Origin: Streptomyces sp. DvalAA-43
Lineage (GTDB): Bacteria > Actinomycetota > Actinomycetes > Streptomycetales > Streptomycetaceae
Length of the DNA stretch: 64,000 nucleotides
Direction: 5' to 3'
Assembly: GCF_900091725.1 (NCBI RefSeq)
Contig: NZ_FMBW01000044.1
Coordinates: 248,001-312,000 of the forward strand
Shown piece after piece: positions 7,922 to 16,748 of the stretch; within the stretch, counting starts at the first letter, position 1, and each line of letters opens with the position of its first letter. The translations under genes and the position numbers were made by a program. The notes beneath the pieces are model-generated. The model searched no databases. It had not been told where the DNA came from and worked only from the letters and a program-made list of their open reading frames with translations.

Positions 7922-10900
7922 ATGGATTCCAGGAAGGACGGCCCGCTGTACCGGTGCGCGGATGTTGCGCTGGTGCGCGCCGCCCGTTACTCGAGGCTGC
8001 CGCTTCCCGCGTGGCCGGACCTCACCGACGACACCCCGGCCCGGAAGGTGCGGTGGCAGACGTGGCTGCGCGACATCTGGTCGCTGTCCGAGGCCGCCGA
8101 CTCCATCGAGCAGGCCAGCCCCCTGCTCGCGCAACAGGTTGAGACCCTGTGCTCGGCGGCCAGCCCCGATACGCGTCAGCTCCGCCGCACCGTGGTGTCG
8201 GTCATGCGGTATGTGCTGCGCATGACGGGCCGAGCGACCCCGAACGGTCTGTTCGCCGGCGTCGCGCCCGCCTCGTTCGGGGAACGGCCGGGATGGTCCT
8301 GGGGCGAGTGGCACCGTCCCGTCGTACGTGCCGACGGCGACTGGATCGCGGACCTGACCGCCCGCCTGGAAGAAGACCCCGACCTCCTGCGGCATCTGCA
8401 TGTGATGGCCAACAACACCGCATTCGTACGGGGTGATCGGCTCATCGTCCCCTACCCGCCCCGCTCACGCCGCACGGAGGAGAGCCCGGCGGCCGAAGTA
8501 TCCCTCCGATACACCAGCGCCGTACGCATCGCCGTCGACGCCGCCGCCTCGCCCGTCCCCGTCCGCGCGGTGGTCGAACTGATGCGGGCCGAGTTCCCCG
8601 ACGTTCCCGTTGAGCGGGTGGAAGGGCTCGTCGGCAGCCTGGTCGAGCGCGGCGTGCTCATCAGCAGCCTGCACGCGCCCTCTGCCACCCTCGATGCGCT
8701 GGGCCACCTGGTCGAGCAGGCCGAAGCCGCCGACGCGCCGTCGACCACGGACCTCGTGGCCCATGTGCGAACGGTCCGCGATGCCATCGCCCAGCACAAT
8801 CAGGTACTCGCCCCGGCCGACGGTCGGCGACTGCGTACCGCCTTGCGGCAGAAGATGACCACGTTGAGCACGGTCAAGGCCCAGCCGTTCACGCTGGATC
8901 TGCGCATGGACTGCTCCCTCACTCTGCCCCGGCAGGTTGCCCGTGAGGCGGAGGAGGCCGCCACGGTGCTGGCCCGGCTGAGTGCGTACCCCTTCGGCAC
9001 TCCGGCGTGGAAGGACTTCCACAACCGGTTCTTCGAGCGGTACGGCATCAACTCGCTCGTCCCGGTCAGGGACCTGGTGGACCCGGACGTCGGCCTCGGG
9101 TTCCCGGCCGGATACCGCGACAGGGAACCTGAACAGCGTGAGGCCCTGACCTCCCGTGAACAGCGGTTGCTCGCCCTCGCCCAGGCGGCCGTTCTCGACG
9201 GCCGCGACGAAATCGTCCTGGACGAGGACCTGATCCGCACGCTGACGGTCGGAGACGGAGACGCCCCGCAGGCACCGGCCCACACGGAGCTGCGCTTTCA
9301 GATCCGCGCCACGTCACAAGAGGCTCTGGAGAGAGGGGACTTTGCCCTCCACGGCATCGCCCCCTCCCGCGGGATCGGCACCACGATCGGCCGAAGCCTC
9401 GGCTTGCTCGCACCAGACGACCAGGCCCGCGCGGCCGCCATGCTGGAGGAGCTACCGGTCAACGCGACCGGCTCGGTGCCCACGCAGGTCTCCTTCGCTC
9501 CTCTCGACCGAGGCGACACCAACGTCACCCGCGTTGCCGAACTCCTGCCGGCCGTCATCAGCCTGGCCGAGCACCGTCCGGTGGATGCGCGCACCATCAC
9601 GCTCGACGACCTCGCCGTGGGCTGCGACCGACGCAGGCTCTACCTCGTCTCCCTCTCCCGCGCGTGCCTGCTGGACCCCATGACGCTGCACGCTCTGGAC
9701 CTGCGCGGCCACACGCCGCCGCTCGCGCGTTTCCTCACCGAGATCAGCCGCTCCCAGACCGCCGTCCTGACCGTCTTCCCCTGGGCGTCCGCCACCGCCC
9801 TGCCGTACCTGCCGCGCGTGCGCTACGGGCGCGCGATCCTCTCCCCGGCCAGGTGGCGACTGGACCGGTCGGAATTGCCCGACCGCCATGCCGCCTGGGA
9901 GGAGTGGCACAAGGCGGCCGACGAGTGGCGCACGCGCCGCCGAGTTCCGGACGACATCGCGCTGGCCGAAGGCGACCAGCTCCTGCCACTGGACCTCTCC
10001 GAACGCGCGCACCTCGCGCTGCTGCGCGCCCACCTGGACACCCACGAATCGGCCGACCTGGCGGAAGCGGAATCCGACGGGGGCTGGTTCGACGGACGGG
10101 CACACGAGATCATCGCTCCGATGACGGCCGTCCGCCCGCCGCAGTGGCCAGCCGTCCCACCCGTGGCCGCCGACCAGCTCATCACCCGCGAGCACGGTCA
10201 CCTTCCGGGCACCGCCTCCTGGCTGCTGGTCAAGCTGTACGGGCACGTCGAACGACAGCCCGAGATCCTGGCCGACCACCTTCCCGCGCTGCTCGGCCAG
10301 TGGGACACGCCGCCGACCTGGTGGTACATGCGCTACCGCGACCCCCGCTGGCACCTGCGCCTGCGCATCGCGGTCCCCAGCGAGCAGGACTTCCCCCTCA
10401 CCGCGCAACGCGTGAGTGCCTGGGCTAACGGACTGCGCCGCGCCGGTCTCCTCACCGAGATGCAGTTCGCGACCTCCTACCCGGAGACCGGCCGGTGGGG
10501 TACCGGACCGCTGATGAGCCTGGCCGAGGACGCCTTCGCCGCCGACTCCCGAGCCCTGGCCGTCCAGTTCGCCCAGAACCCCCGCCCGCACCGGCAGGTC
10601 CTCGCCGCAGCGAACTTCGTGTCCCTCGCCTCCGCCTTCACCGGCAGCACCGCGGCCGGCATGGACTGGATGATCACCCACGGCCGAATCACCGACCCGC
10701 GCCCCCTGGACCGGACTGTGCGCGGTCAGGCGGTACGCCTGGCCGATCCGACCGACGACTGGGCGGCCCTGCGCGCGGCCCTCGGCGGCGCTGCCGTCGT
10801 CAGCGCCTGGAGCCAGCGCGACGCGGCCGTAGCCCGCTACCGGCAGAAGCTGGACGCGTCAGGTTGTGGCATCGACCCGGACCTCGTTCTCGACTCGCTG

Positions 10901-11023
10901 CTGCACGCCCACCACATCCGCGCCGTCGGCATCGACAAGGACGACGAGCGGACGTGCGTACGGCTGGCCCACGCCGCCGCAATGGCCTGGACTCACCGAG
11001 GAGATCACCATGAACCTGCGTGA
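7922..11023 (+). CDS. lanB: Class I lanthipeptide dehydratase (full-length LanB)
   Basis: 1033 residues, normal for a full LanB. It should dehydrate Ser and Thr in the precursor cores using glutamyl-tRNA. The N-terminal two thirds is the glutamylation domain (begins LYRCADVALVRAARYS; contains RATPNGLFAGVAPASFG near residue 103). The last 270 residues, from about 766 (ASWLLVKLYGHVERQ) through WWYMRYRDPRWHLRLRI, are the SpaB_C-type glutamate-elimination domain. ATG 7922 has GGGAGGG at 7912-7918. The 3' end overlaps lanC by 14 bases. The whole enzyme appears intact. Confidence 0.95.
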   Translation: MDSRKDGPLYRCADVALVRAARYSRLPLPAWPDLTDDTPARKVRWQTWLRDIWSLSEAADSIEQASPLLAQQVETLCSAASPDTRQLRRTVVSVMRYVLRMTGRATPNGLFAGVAPASFGERPGWSWGEWHRPVVRADGDWIADLTARLEEDPDLLRHLHVMANNTAFVRGDRLIVPYPPRSRRTEESPAAEVSLRYTSAVRIAVDAAASPVPVRAVVELMRAEFPDVPVERVEGLVGSLVERGVLISSLHAPSATLDALGHLVEQAEAADAPSTTDLVAHVRTVRDAIAQHNQVLAPADGRRLRTALRQKMTTLSTVKAQPFTLDLRMDCSLTLPRQVAREAEEAATVLARLSAYPFGTPAWKDFHNRFFERYGINSLVPVRDLVDPDVGLGFPAGYRDREPEQREALTSREQRLLALAQAAVLDGRDEIVLDEDLIRTLTVGDGDAPQAPAHTELRFQIRATSQEALERGDFALHGIAPSRGIGTTIGRSLGLLAPDDQARAAAMLEELPVNATGSVPTQVSFAPLDRGDTNVTRVAELLPAVISLAEHRPVDARTITLDDLAVGCDRRRLYLVSLSRACLLDPMTLHALDLRGHTPPLARFLTEISRSQTAVLTVFPWASATALPYLPRVRYGRAILSPARWRLDRSELPDRHAAWEEWHKAADEWRTRRRVPDDIALAEGDQLLPLDLSERAHLALLRAHLDTHESADLAEAESDGGWFDGRAHEIIAPMTAVRPPQWPAVPPVAADQLITREHGHLPGTASWLLVKLYGHVERQPEILADHLPALLGQWDTPPTWWYMRYRDPRWHLRLRIAVPSEQDFPLTAQRVSAWANGLRRAGLLTEMQFATSYPETGRWGTGPLMSLAEDAFAADSRALAVQFAQNPRPHRQVLAAANFVSLASAFTGSTAAGMDWMITHGRITDPRPLDRTVRGQAVRLADPTDDWAALRAALGGAAVVSAWSQRDAAVARYRQKLDASGCGIDPDLVLDSLLHAHHIRAVGIDKDDERTCVRLAHAAAMAWTHRGDHHEPA

Positions 11024-12269
11024 CAGCGCGCGGGCCGCCGCCGACACGATCGCCGAGCGGCTCGCCTCGCCGCAGGACGTACGGGGGCTGCATCACCGCC
11101 AGGGCTGGTGGCCGCAGTCGCTCGCGCACGGCGCGGTCGGTGTCGCGCTCCTGCACATCGAGCGGGCCCGCACCGACCAAGGGCCGTGGCAGCGCGCCCA
11201 CGACTGGCTCGCCTGCGCCGCAGCCGAACCCACCGTCGGCGGCCCGGACAGCCACCTCTACTACGGGGCACCCGCGCTCACCTTCGCCCTGCGCGCCGCT
11301 GCCGACCGCCCCGGACGCTACGCCCGCGCCCTGGACACCCTCGACTGGTACGTCACCACTGCGATCCGGGAACGGCTCGCGGACGCCCATACGCGCATGG
11401 ACCGAGGCGAGATGGCGGCGCTGGCCGAATTCGACGCGATCCGCGGCCTGAGCGGGATGGGCGGGCTCCTGCTGCACCGTGACGTGCACACCGACCTCCT
11501 CCGCGAGATCCTGACCTACCTGGTCCGGCTGACCGAGCCGGTCAAGCACGACGGGGAACTCCTGCCCGGCTGGTGGAGCCACCTCGCCCCCTCCGGCACG
11601 GCCTCCCCGGAGTATCCGGAAGGGCACGCCAACAACGGCGTCGCCCACGGCATCGGCGGCCCCCTCGCCGTGCTCTCCCTCGCGGCCCGCCGCGGTCTCA
11701 CCGTCGACGGCCAACTCGACGCGATCACCCGAATCCTGACCTGGCTCGACCACTGGCAGCAGGACGGCCCAGCCGGACCGTGGTGGCCGTACTGGATCAC
11801 CCGCGAGCAGCTACGCTCCGGCACGACCGGCCCCGGACCCTCCCGGCCGTCCTGGTGCTACGGCACTGCCGGATTCGCCCGCGCCCAGCAGCTCGCCGCC
11901 CTGGCCCTCAACGACCCGGTACGCCAACGCGCCGCCGAATTCGCCCTCCTGCGGGCCATGACCGACCCCGGCCAACTCGGCGCGACCGTGGACGTCTCCC
12001 TGTGCCACGGATTCGCGGGCCTGGCGCACATCACGCAACTCACTGCCGCCGACGCCCTCACCCCCGGCCTCACCGAATGCCTGCCCCGGCTCTTGGCCCC
12101 GATCACGGACACCGCGCCCAGCACGCTGGTGGACTCCCTCATCGACTCTCCGGGCGGCGGCGACATCGGACTCCTCGAAGGTGCCGCAGGCACCGCCCTC
12201 GCCCTGAACGCCTTCCACACCGGAACGCCGTCCGCGTCCGGGTGGGACACCTGCTTCCTGACCAACTAG
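11010..12269 (+). CDS. lanC: Lanthionine cyclase LanC
   Basis: 419 residues, the usual LanC length. It is a zinc enzyme that adds Cys thiols to dehydrated Ser/Thr to close lanthionine rings. The zinc ligands are present: Cys283 in WCYGTAG, and Cys332-His333 in LCHGFAG. The family motif HGIGGPLAVL lies near residue 214, and repeated GxxG-like segments fit the alpha/alpha barrel. ATG 11010 is inside the end of lanB, implying coupled translation; GAGGAGA is just upstream at 10998-11004. Confidence 0.95.
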   Translation: MNLRDSARAAADTIAERLASPQDVRGLHHRQGWWPQSLAHGAVGVALLHIERARTDQGPWQRAHDWLACAAAEPTVGGPDSHLYYGAPALTFALRAAADRPGRYARALDTLDWYVTTAIRERLADAHTRMDRGEMAALAEFDAIRGLSGMGGLLLHRDVHTDLLREILTYLVRLTEPVKHDGELLPGWWSHLAPSGTASPEYPEGHANNGVAHGIGGPLAVLSLAARRGLTVDGQLDAITRILTWLDHWQQDGPAGPWWPYWITREQLRSGTTGPGPSRPSWCYGTAGFARAQQLAALALNDPVRQRAAEFALLRAMTDPGQLGATVDVSLCHGFAGLAHITQLTAADALTPGLTECLPRLLAPITDTAPSTLVDSLIDSPGGGDIGLLEGAAGTALALNAFHTGTPSASGWDTCFLTN

Positions 12270-12287
12270 CCTGTGAAAAGAGGGAAC

Positions 12288-14378
12288 ATGGCTGCGGACG
12301 AATGGCCGCAACGTCTCATCCGGTTCACCGACTGGAGCCGCGCGGAGGCCACCGCCGTGGAGCATCTGCTCCCGGTGCTGACCGCCCAGGAGTCGGAACT
12401 GGCCCAGTGGTCCTTCCTGCGGAAGCACCCCTGGTGGCGGTTGCGGTACCGCCCTGCGGGCCCGGACTCCGCGAAGGGCCTGGACGCTGCCCTGGACGAG
12501 CTGGTCCACGCCGGCGTGCTCGCCTCCTGGACGCCGGGCATCTACGAACCGGAAGAGACGGCCTTCGGCGGTCCGGCGGGCATGAAGATCGCCCACACCC
12601 TGTTCCACTACGACAGCCGTCACCTGCTGGACGAGGCGGCCCGCCAGCAGACAGCCAGCGGCCCCCAGCTCGGCCGCCGCGAGCTGGCGGTCCTCCTGCT
12701 CAGCGTGGCGATGCGAGCGGCGGGACTCGACTGGTACGAGCAGGGCGACGTCTGGGCGAGGATCGCGGCCGAACGCCCCGGTGACGAGATCCGCAGTCCG
12801 CAACGGCACCGGGCCGCTGTCCACCGGTTGATGACGGTCGACGTCAGCACCACCAGCCGCAGCGTCACCCAGGGCCGACTCGCGCCGCTGGCCGAGTGGA
12901 TAGCCACCTTCGAGTGGTTCGGCCAGCAGCTCGCCGACCTCAACCGCCAGGGCCGCCTGGAAAGAGGGCTGCGGGCCGTGATCGCCCATCACGGCATCTT
13001 CCACTGGAACCGCCTGGGCCTCCCTGCGGAGGACCAGCACACCTTGTCAACGCTTGCGAAAGAGGTAGTCATGGGAACGAGCGACAACGCCGCGTCCACC
13101 CGAGCTGAGGAGGCGTCGAGCACTACGGTCAACGGGGTGAACAGTGACACCATCGAAGCCCCTTCCGCCGACCGTCTGCGCTCCCAGTTGATCGACCATC
13201 TGGTCGAGACGGGGTGCGTGCGCACACCCCGCGTGGAGGAGGCCATGCGGACCGTGCCCCGCCACCTCTTCGTCCCGAACGCCCCGCTGGTGAAGGCGTA
13301 CGGCAACGCCCCCGTGGACACGAAGTTCGACGAGTCCGGCGCGTCCATCAGCTGCGCCTCCCAGCCCGACATCGTCGGCATGATGCTGGAACAGCTCGAC
13401 GTCGAACCCGGCCAGAAGGTCCTGGAGCTGGGGGCCGGCACCGGCTTCAACGCCGGACTCCTCGGCTACCTCGTAGGCGAGACAGGGCACGTCACCACGA
13501 TCGACGTGGACGAGGACATCGTGGAAGGAGCACGCGGCGGACTGGCCGCCGCCGATATCCACAACGTGGAAGTGATCCTCGGAGACGGAGCCGTGGGCCA
13601 CGCCCCCAACGCGCCGTACGACCGGATCGAAGCCACCGTCGGCGCGCACGGCGTTCCGCACGCCTGGCTCGACCAGCTCGCCCCCGGCGGGCGGCTCCTC
13701 ACGCCGCTGCGCCTGCGCGGCAGCGTCTCCCGCTCGATCGCGTTCGAGAACAAGGACGGGGCCTGGCGCAGCGTCGGCAGCCAGATGAACACGTTCATGC
13801 CGCTGCGCAGGGGCATCGCCGACGACCCGCGCGTCTTCGTTCCCCTGGACCCCGACAACACCGTCACCCTGGTCACCAACGGAGACCAGAAGGTCGACGC
13901 GGACGCCCTGAGCGACATCTTCCGCCAGCCGCGCGCCGAGGCGTGGACCGACGTCACCTTCCGGGGCCCGGAGTCGGCGGAGTACCTGGAGCTGTGGCTC
14001 GCGTGCGCCATGCCGAACGGCCTGAGCCGGATGCCTGCCAGGGCCGAGGCCATCGAGAAGGGTCTGGTCACCGCGCCCTACCCGTCCTCGACCGCGGTCT
14101 TCGAGGGCGGCACACTCACCTACCTCACTCGACGCCCGTACGCGAAGAAGGCACCCGACGGCGCCACCCTGTACGAGTTCGGCGTCATCGGCCACGGTCC
14201 CGACGCCGAAGCCCTCGCCGGAGACGTCGCGGACCAGGTCCGCACCTGGGACCAGGACTTCCGCGCGCTCGACGTCGAGTTCGAGATCCAGCCGCTCGAC
14301 GCGGCCCCGCTCGCGCCGAAGCCCGGCCGCTTCGCCTTCGACAACCCGCTGAACCGCATCGTCATCGAATGGCAGTGA
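12288..14378 (+). CDS. Fusion of a thiopeptide-type (SpaB_C-like) domain and an FxLD-system methyltransferase
   Basis: 696 residues. Residues 1-260 match the bacteriocin/thiopeptide elimination-type domain (IRFTDWSRAEATAVEHLLP, KHPWWRLRYRP, ATFEWFGQQLADLNRQGRLE). Residues 262-696 are a SAM-dependent methyltransferase related to protein-L-isoaspartate O-methyltransferase: AMRTVPRHLFVP, SCASQPDIVGMMLEQL, motif I VLELGAGTGFNAGLLG near 378, and APGGRLLTPL. Known relatives are named methyltransferase, FxLD system. ATG 12288 follows GAGGGAA; GTG 12273 is possible. A good internal start exists at 13,071. Likely role: methylation of an Asp or of the C-terminus in the FxLD precursors. Confidence 0.88.
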   Translation: MAADEWPQRLIRFTDWSRAEATAVEHLLPVLTAQESELAQWSFLRKHPWWRLRYRPAGPDSAKGLDAALDELVHAGVLASWTPGIYEPEETAFGGPAGMKIAHTLFHYDSRHLLDEAARQQTASGPQLGRRELAVLLLSVAMRAAGLDWYEQGDVWARIAAERPGDEIRSPQRHRAAVHRLMTVDVSTTSRSVTQGRLAPLAEWIATFEWFGQQLADLNRQGRLERGLRAVIAHHGIFHWNRLGLPAEDQHTLSTLAKEVVMGTSDNAASTRAEEASSTTVNGVNSDTIEAPSADRLRSQLIDHLVETGCVRTPRVEEAMRTVPRHLFVPNAPLVKAYGNAPVDTKFDESGASISCASQPDIVGMMLEQLDVEPGQKVLELGAGTGFNAGLLGYLVGETGHVTTIDVDEDIVEGARGGLAAADIHNVEVILGDGAVGHAPNAPYDRIEATVGAHGVPHAWLDQLAPGGRLLTPLRLRGSVSRSIAFENKDGAWRSVGSQMNTFMPLRRGIADDPRVFVPLDPDNTVTLVTNGDQKVDADALSDIFRQPRAEAWTDVTFRGPESAEYLELWLACAMPNGLSRMPARAEAIEKGLVTAPYPSSTAVFEGGTLTYLTRRPYAKKAPDGATLYEFGVIGHGPDAEALAGDVADQVRTWDQDFRALDVEFEIQPLDAAPLAPKPGRFAFDNPLNRIVIEWQ
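13059..13073 (+). promoter_or_regulatory. Internal ribosome site and ATG inside the fusion gene
   Basis: AAAGAGG (13,059-13,065) stands 5 bases before an in-frame ATG at 13,071, exactly at the junction of the two domains. It could allow separate synthesis of the 435-residue methyltransferase domain, or be the relic of two genes that fused. Confidence 0.5.
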
Positions 14379-14379
14379 C

Positions 14380-15486
14380 ATGGACGTCAGCCAGATAGCG
14401 AAGCGGTTTCCGCTCGTTGCCCGTCCACGTCCAGCATGCCCGCCCCTCGCTGAACGGGTCCGCGAGATCACCGACCTCGCAGCCGCCGCCGAGCGCGACG
14501 GCAACGTGACCTCCGCGACCGTCGCCCTGAACAAGGCGGCGCTGATCGCGAGCGACTGCGGTATGCCGGACCTGGCGGGCGCTCTGTGCTGGCGTCACGC
14601 CGAGGTCTTCCTGCGCGCTCAACCCCTGGGCGCGCAGGAAGCCCGGTACGCCCTGGAACCCCTGGTCAACCTGGCCCGGCTACGCATCCGCGACGGCGAC
14701 GGGCCCGGCGCGTACCACCTGCTCGACTCCTTGAACCGAGCGGTGAGATCGCAGACGGAAGCGGTCATCGACGGTCGTCCCACGTCCTTCCAGCACCTCA
14801 CGACCTCGACAGCCGATCACCAACAGGTGTGCCAGTGGCTGTGGGCCGTCCTCCTCGGCGACGGAACCCGCGCGCTCGTCGCAACAGGCCAATGGGACCG
14901 TGCGCGGGCGCACAGCGAGCAGCACCGCGGCGTCGGTCAACGTCTCCTCGACGGGCGGCAGGTGGAAGTGCTCGCCCGCTGCCTCGCCGGGCAGCCCCTC
15001 GAAGCACTGGGGTTCCTGAACAAGACCACCCTGGCGGAGAGCTGGGAACACCCAGTCGCCGCCTGCCTCGCCGTGCTCTGCCTCGCCGCCGCCGGAAGAC
15101 GCCCGGACCGCCCTGTCCAGAAGATGGTCAAGCACTACCTCGAACTCGACACGGCTCCCGAGCTCGCCGTCTTCCGCTGCCGCGTCGGACTGGCCATCCT
15201 CGACCTCTCCCCGCATACACGGCAGGCCGAAGCACTGCGCCGCCTCACCCACGAGGCAACGACGTCCGGGGACGGATACGTCGCGCGTGATCTCCTGGCT
15301 CATCCCGTGTGCCGTCAGGAGATGAGCCACGACGACCACCAGTCCTTATCGGCCGCAGTCGCCTCCGCCGGCCTCGGCCAAGGGCACATCCCTGCCCCCT
15401 TGGAGAGGGAACTCCTGGACGCGGTCACGGCCAGCGCCAACGTGACTGAGCGGCACGTAGCTCAGCAGCTCACCGCCGACTCGTGA
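14380..15486 (+). CDS. Helical-repeat protein at the end of the lanthipeptide cluster
   Basis: 368 residues, no recognised catalytic motif. It is predicted to be almost all alpha-helical with TPR-like pairs (LAGALCWRHAEVFLRAQ, NLARLRIRDGDGPGAYHLLD, GQWDRARAHSEQHRGVG). This resembles the TPR part of Streptomyces regulators but has no helix-turn-helix domain. ATG 14380 begins 1 base after the methyltransferase stop, so it is co-translated with the pathway. It could be a scaffold or regulator of the cluster. Only 41 bases separate its stop from the first tail-side phage gene. Confidence 0.65.
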   Translation: MDVSQIAKRFPLVARPRPACPPLAERVREITDLAAAAERDGNVTSATVALNKAALIASDCGMPDLAGALCWRHAEVFLRAQPLGAQEARYALEPLVNLARLRIRDGDGPGAYHLLDSLNRAVRSQTEAVIDGRPTSFQHLTTSTADHQQVCQWLWAVLLGDGTRALVATGQWDRARAHSEQHRGVGQRLLDGRQVEVLARCLAGQPLEALGFLNKTTLAESWEHPVAACLAVLCLAAAGRRPDRPVQKMVKHYLELDTAPELAVFRCRVGLAILDLSPHTRQAEALRRLTHEATTSGDGYVARDLLAHPVCRQEMSHDDHQSLSAAVASAGLGQGHIPAPLERELLDAVTASANVTERHVAQQLTADS

Positions 15487-15527
15487 TGGCCGTCGGCCTG
15501 TCCGACACCGGCCATAGCGTCGGCTGA

Positions 15528-15899
15528 ATGGAACACGACGACAACTCCCAGCACCACGTGCAGATCACCGCTCACGGAGGTAGGGCCGACGTCACGATCG
15601 ACGGCAAGCAGGTGGACCCAAGTGCCGTCAAGGCGTACTCGATTAGCCACCTCGCGGGCGAGCAGCCGGAGGTCCTTTTGCACGTCGCGGACCGGAACGA
15701 TGCCCAGTGGTCCGGTACCGCCCGCGTCGCGGTGGCCGACCTTCCTGACCCGGGCCCGGCCGCGGCCGTGTTCCTCGACGCGATCGACCCGGAGGCACTG
15801 GAGCGGGCCGCGCTCGCTCGCCCCGACCTCGGCACGGAACCGTGCTCCCTGACGAAGGCCATGCTCACCCAGCTCGGAGAGTGGGCTCGTGGCCTTTGA
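15528..15899 (+). CDS. Phage structural-region protein, unknown
   Basis: 123 residues, unknown function. It has a beta-rich N-terminal half (QITAHGGRADVTIDGKQVD, YSISHLAGEQPEVLLHVAD) and an alanine-rich helical C-terminus. It overlaps the head-closure gene by 11 bases, so it belongs to the phage operon. It is the first phage gene after the cargo block, and has no clear ribosome site at ATG 15,528. Confidence 0.65.
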   Translation: MEHDDNSQHHVQITAHGGRADVTIDGKQVDPSAVKAYSISHLAGEQPEVLLHVADRNDAQWSGTARVAVADLPDPGPAAAVFLDAIDPEALERAALARPDLGTEPCSLTKAMLTQLGEWARGL

Positions 15900-16320
15900 C
15901 GTGGACGGCGCTCGTCGCGTTGTCGCCCGCATCCTCGACGACAAGCTGGAGGTGTGGCGGGACAGCGCGGGCCGTACGGACGACGTGCTGGACGAGATCA
16001 CCGGCAGACTGGTGCCGCCCGCGCCGGACGAGGAGCTGGTCTGGAACGGGCTCGGCGCGGTGATGCCGTTCGGCCGCCCAGCCATCACCCAGCCGGTCGG
16101 CGGGTCGGTCGCCGTCGAGCCGCCGACCACCGACTATCAGGCCGTGCTGCCGATCGATGCTCCGGCACTCCGGCGCGACGACGTGGTCCGGGTCGCCGGG
16201 TCCGTGCGGCCCGGAGGCCCCCGCGACCCTCAGCTGGTAGGCCGCCGCTTCCGGTTCTCCGACGAGTCGGTGGGCACCTACAGCGTGGTGCGCATCGTCC
16301 GAGTGCAGGTGATCGACTGA
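15889..16320 (+). CDS. Head-closure/stopper protein (DUF6093-like)
   Basis: 143 residues. The sequence order VRRVVARILDDKLEVWRDSAGRTDDVLDEITG, then PAITQPVGGS, then RRFRFSDESVGTYSVVRIVRVQ is typical of the DUF6093/gp9-like proteins that seal the head before tail attachment in actinophages. The known proteins are about 130-150 residues and sit in this gene order. GTG 15,889 lies inside the end of the previous gene; the following gene starts in its stop codon. Confidence 0.65.
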   Translation: MAFDVDGARRVVARILDDKLEVWRDSAGRTDDVLDEITGRLVPPAPDEELVWNGLGAVMPFGRPAITQPVGGSVAVEPPTTDYQAVLPIDAPALRRDDVVRVAGSVRPGGPRDPQLVGRRFRFSDESVGTYSVVRIVRVQVID

Positions 16321-16748
16321 TGGCGACGGCGAACCCGCACCCCAACGCACATCCGGACGCGACCGCGTTCCGCGACCCGATCGCGCTGGCCGCCGCGCTG
16401 GCCCGGATGGGTCCGGCGACCCGCGCCCGGACGCGGACGATCACGCGGCACCACGCCATGCTGCTGCGCGTCCGCGTCCAGCGGAACGCCAGCGGTCGGC
16501 CCGGCCCGAACGTGATCACCGGGCAGTACCGCGCCTCATGGGACGTGCGGATGCGCACCGGGGGCGGCGAGGTGACGGCTGAGGTGTTCTCCGATGCTCC
16601 GCAGTCGAGGCGGCTGGAGTACGGCTTCGTCGGCGTGGACTCGCTCGGACGGCACTACCGGCAGCCGCCGTTCCCCCACGTCGAGCCCGCCTTCCGGCAG
16701 ACCGAACCGGCGTTCATCCAGGCCCTGGCCGACGGAGTGCTGCCGTGA
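16320..16748 (+). CDS. HK97 gp10-like tail-completion protein
   Basis: 142 residues. Order, size and the C-terminal segment EYGFVGVDSLGRHYRQPPFPHVEPAFRQ are typical of the gp10-like proteins that join tail to head: a full-length neck protein with a conserved EYG motif and a PHVEPAF end. ATG 16,320 overlaps the previous stop (TGATG) and its own end overlaps the next gene by 4 bases. Confidence 0.75.
   Translation: MATANPHPNAHPDATAFRDPIALAAALARMGPATRARTRTITRHHAMLLRVRVQRNASGRPGPNVITGQYRASWDVRMRTGGGEVTAEVFSDAPQSRRLEYGFVGVDSLGRHYRQPPFPHVEPAFRQTEPAFIQALADGVLP

Noticed and set aside
2381..15527. Cargo block as an independent integrative element
   Set aside because: No integrase, transposase or clear flanking direct repeats were seen at 2,381-2,540 or 15,440-15,530, so there is no support for self-mobility.
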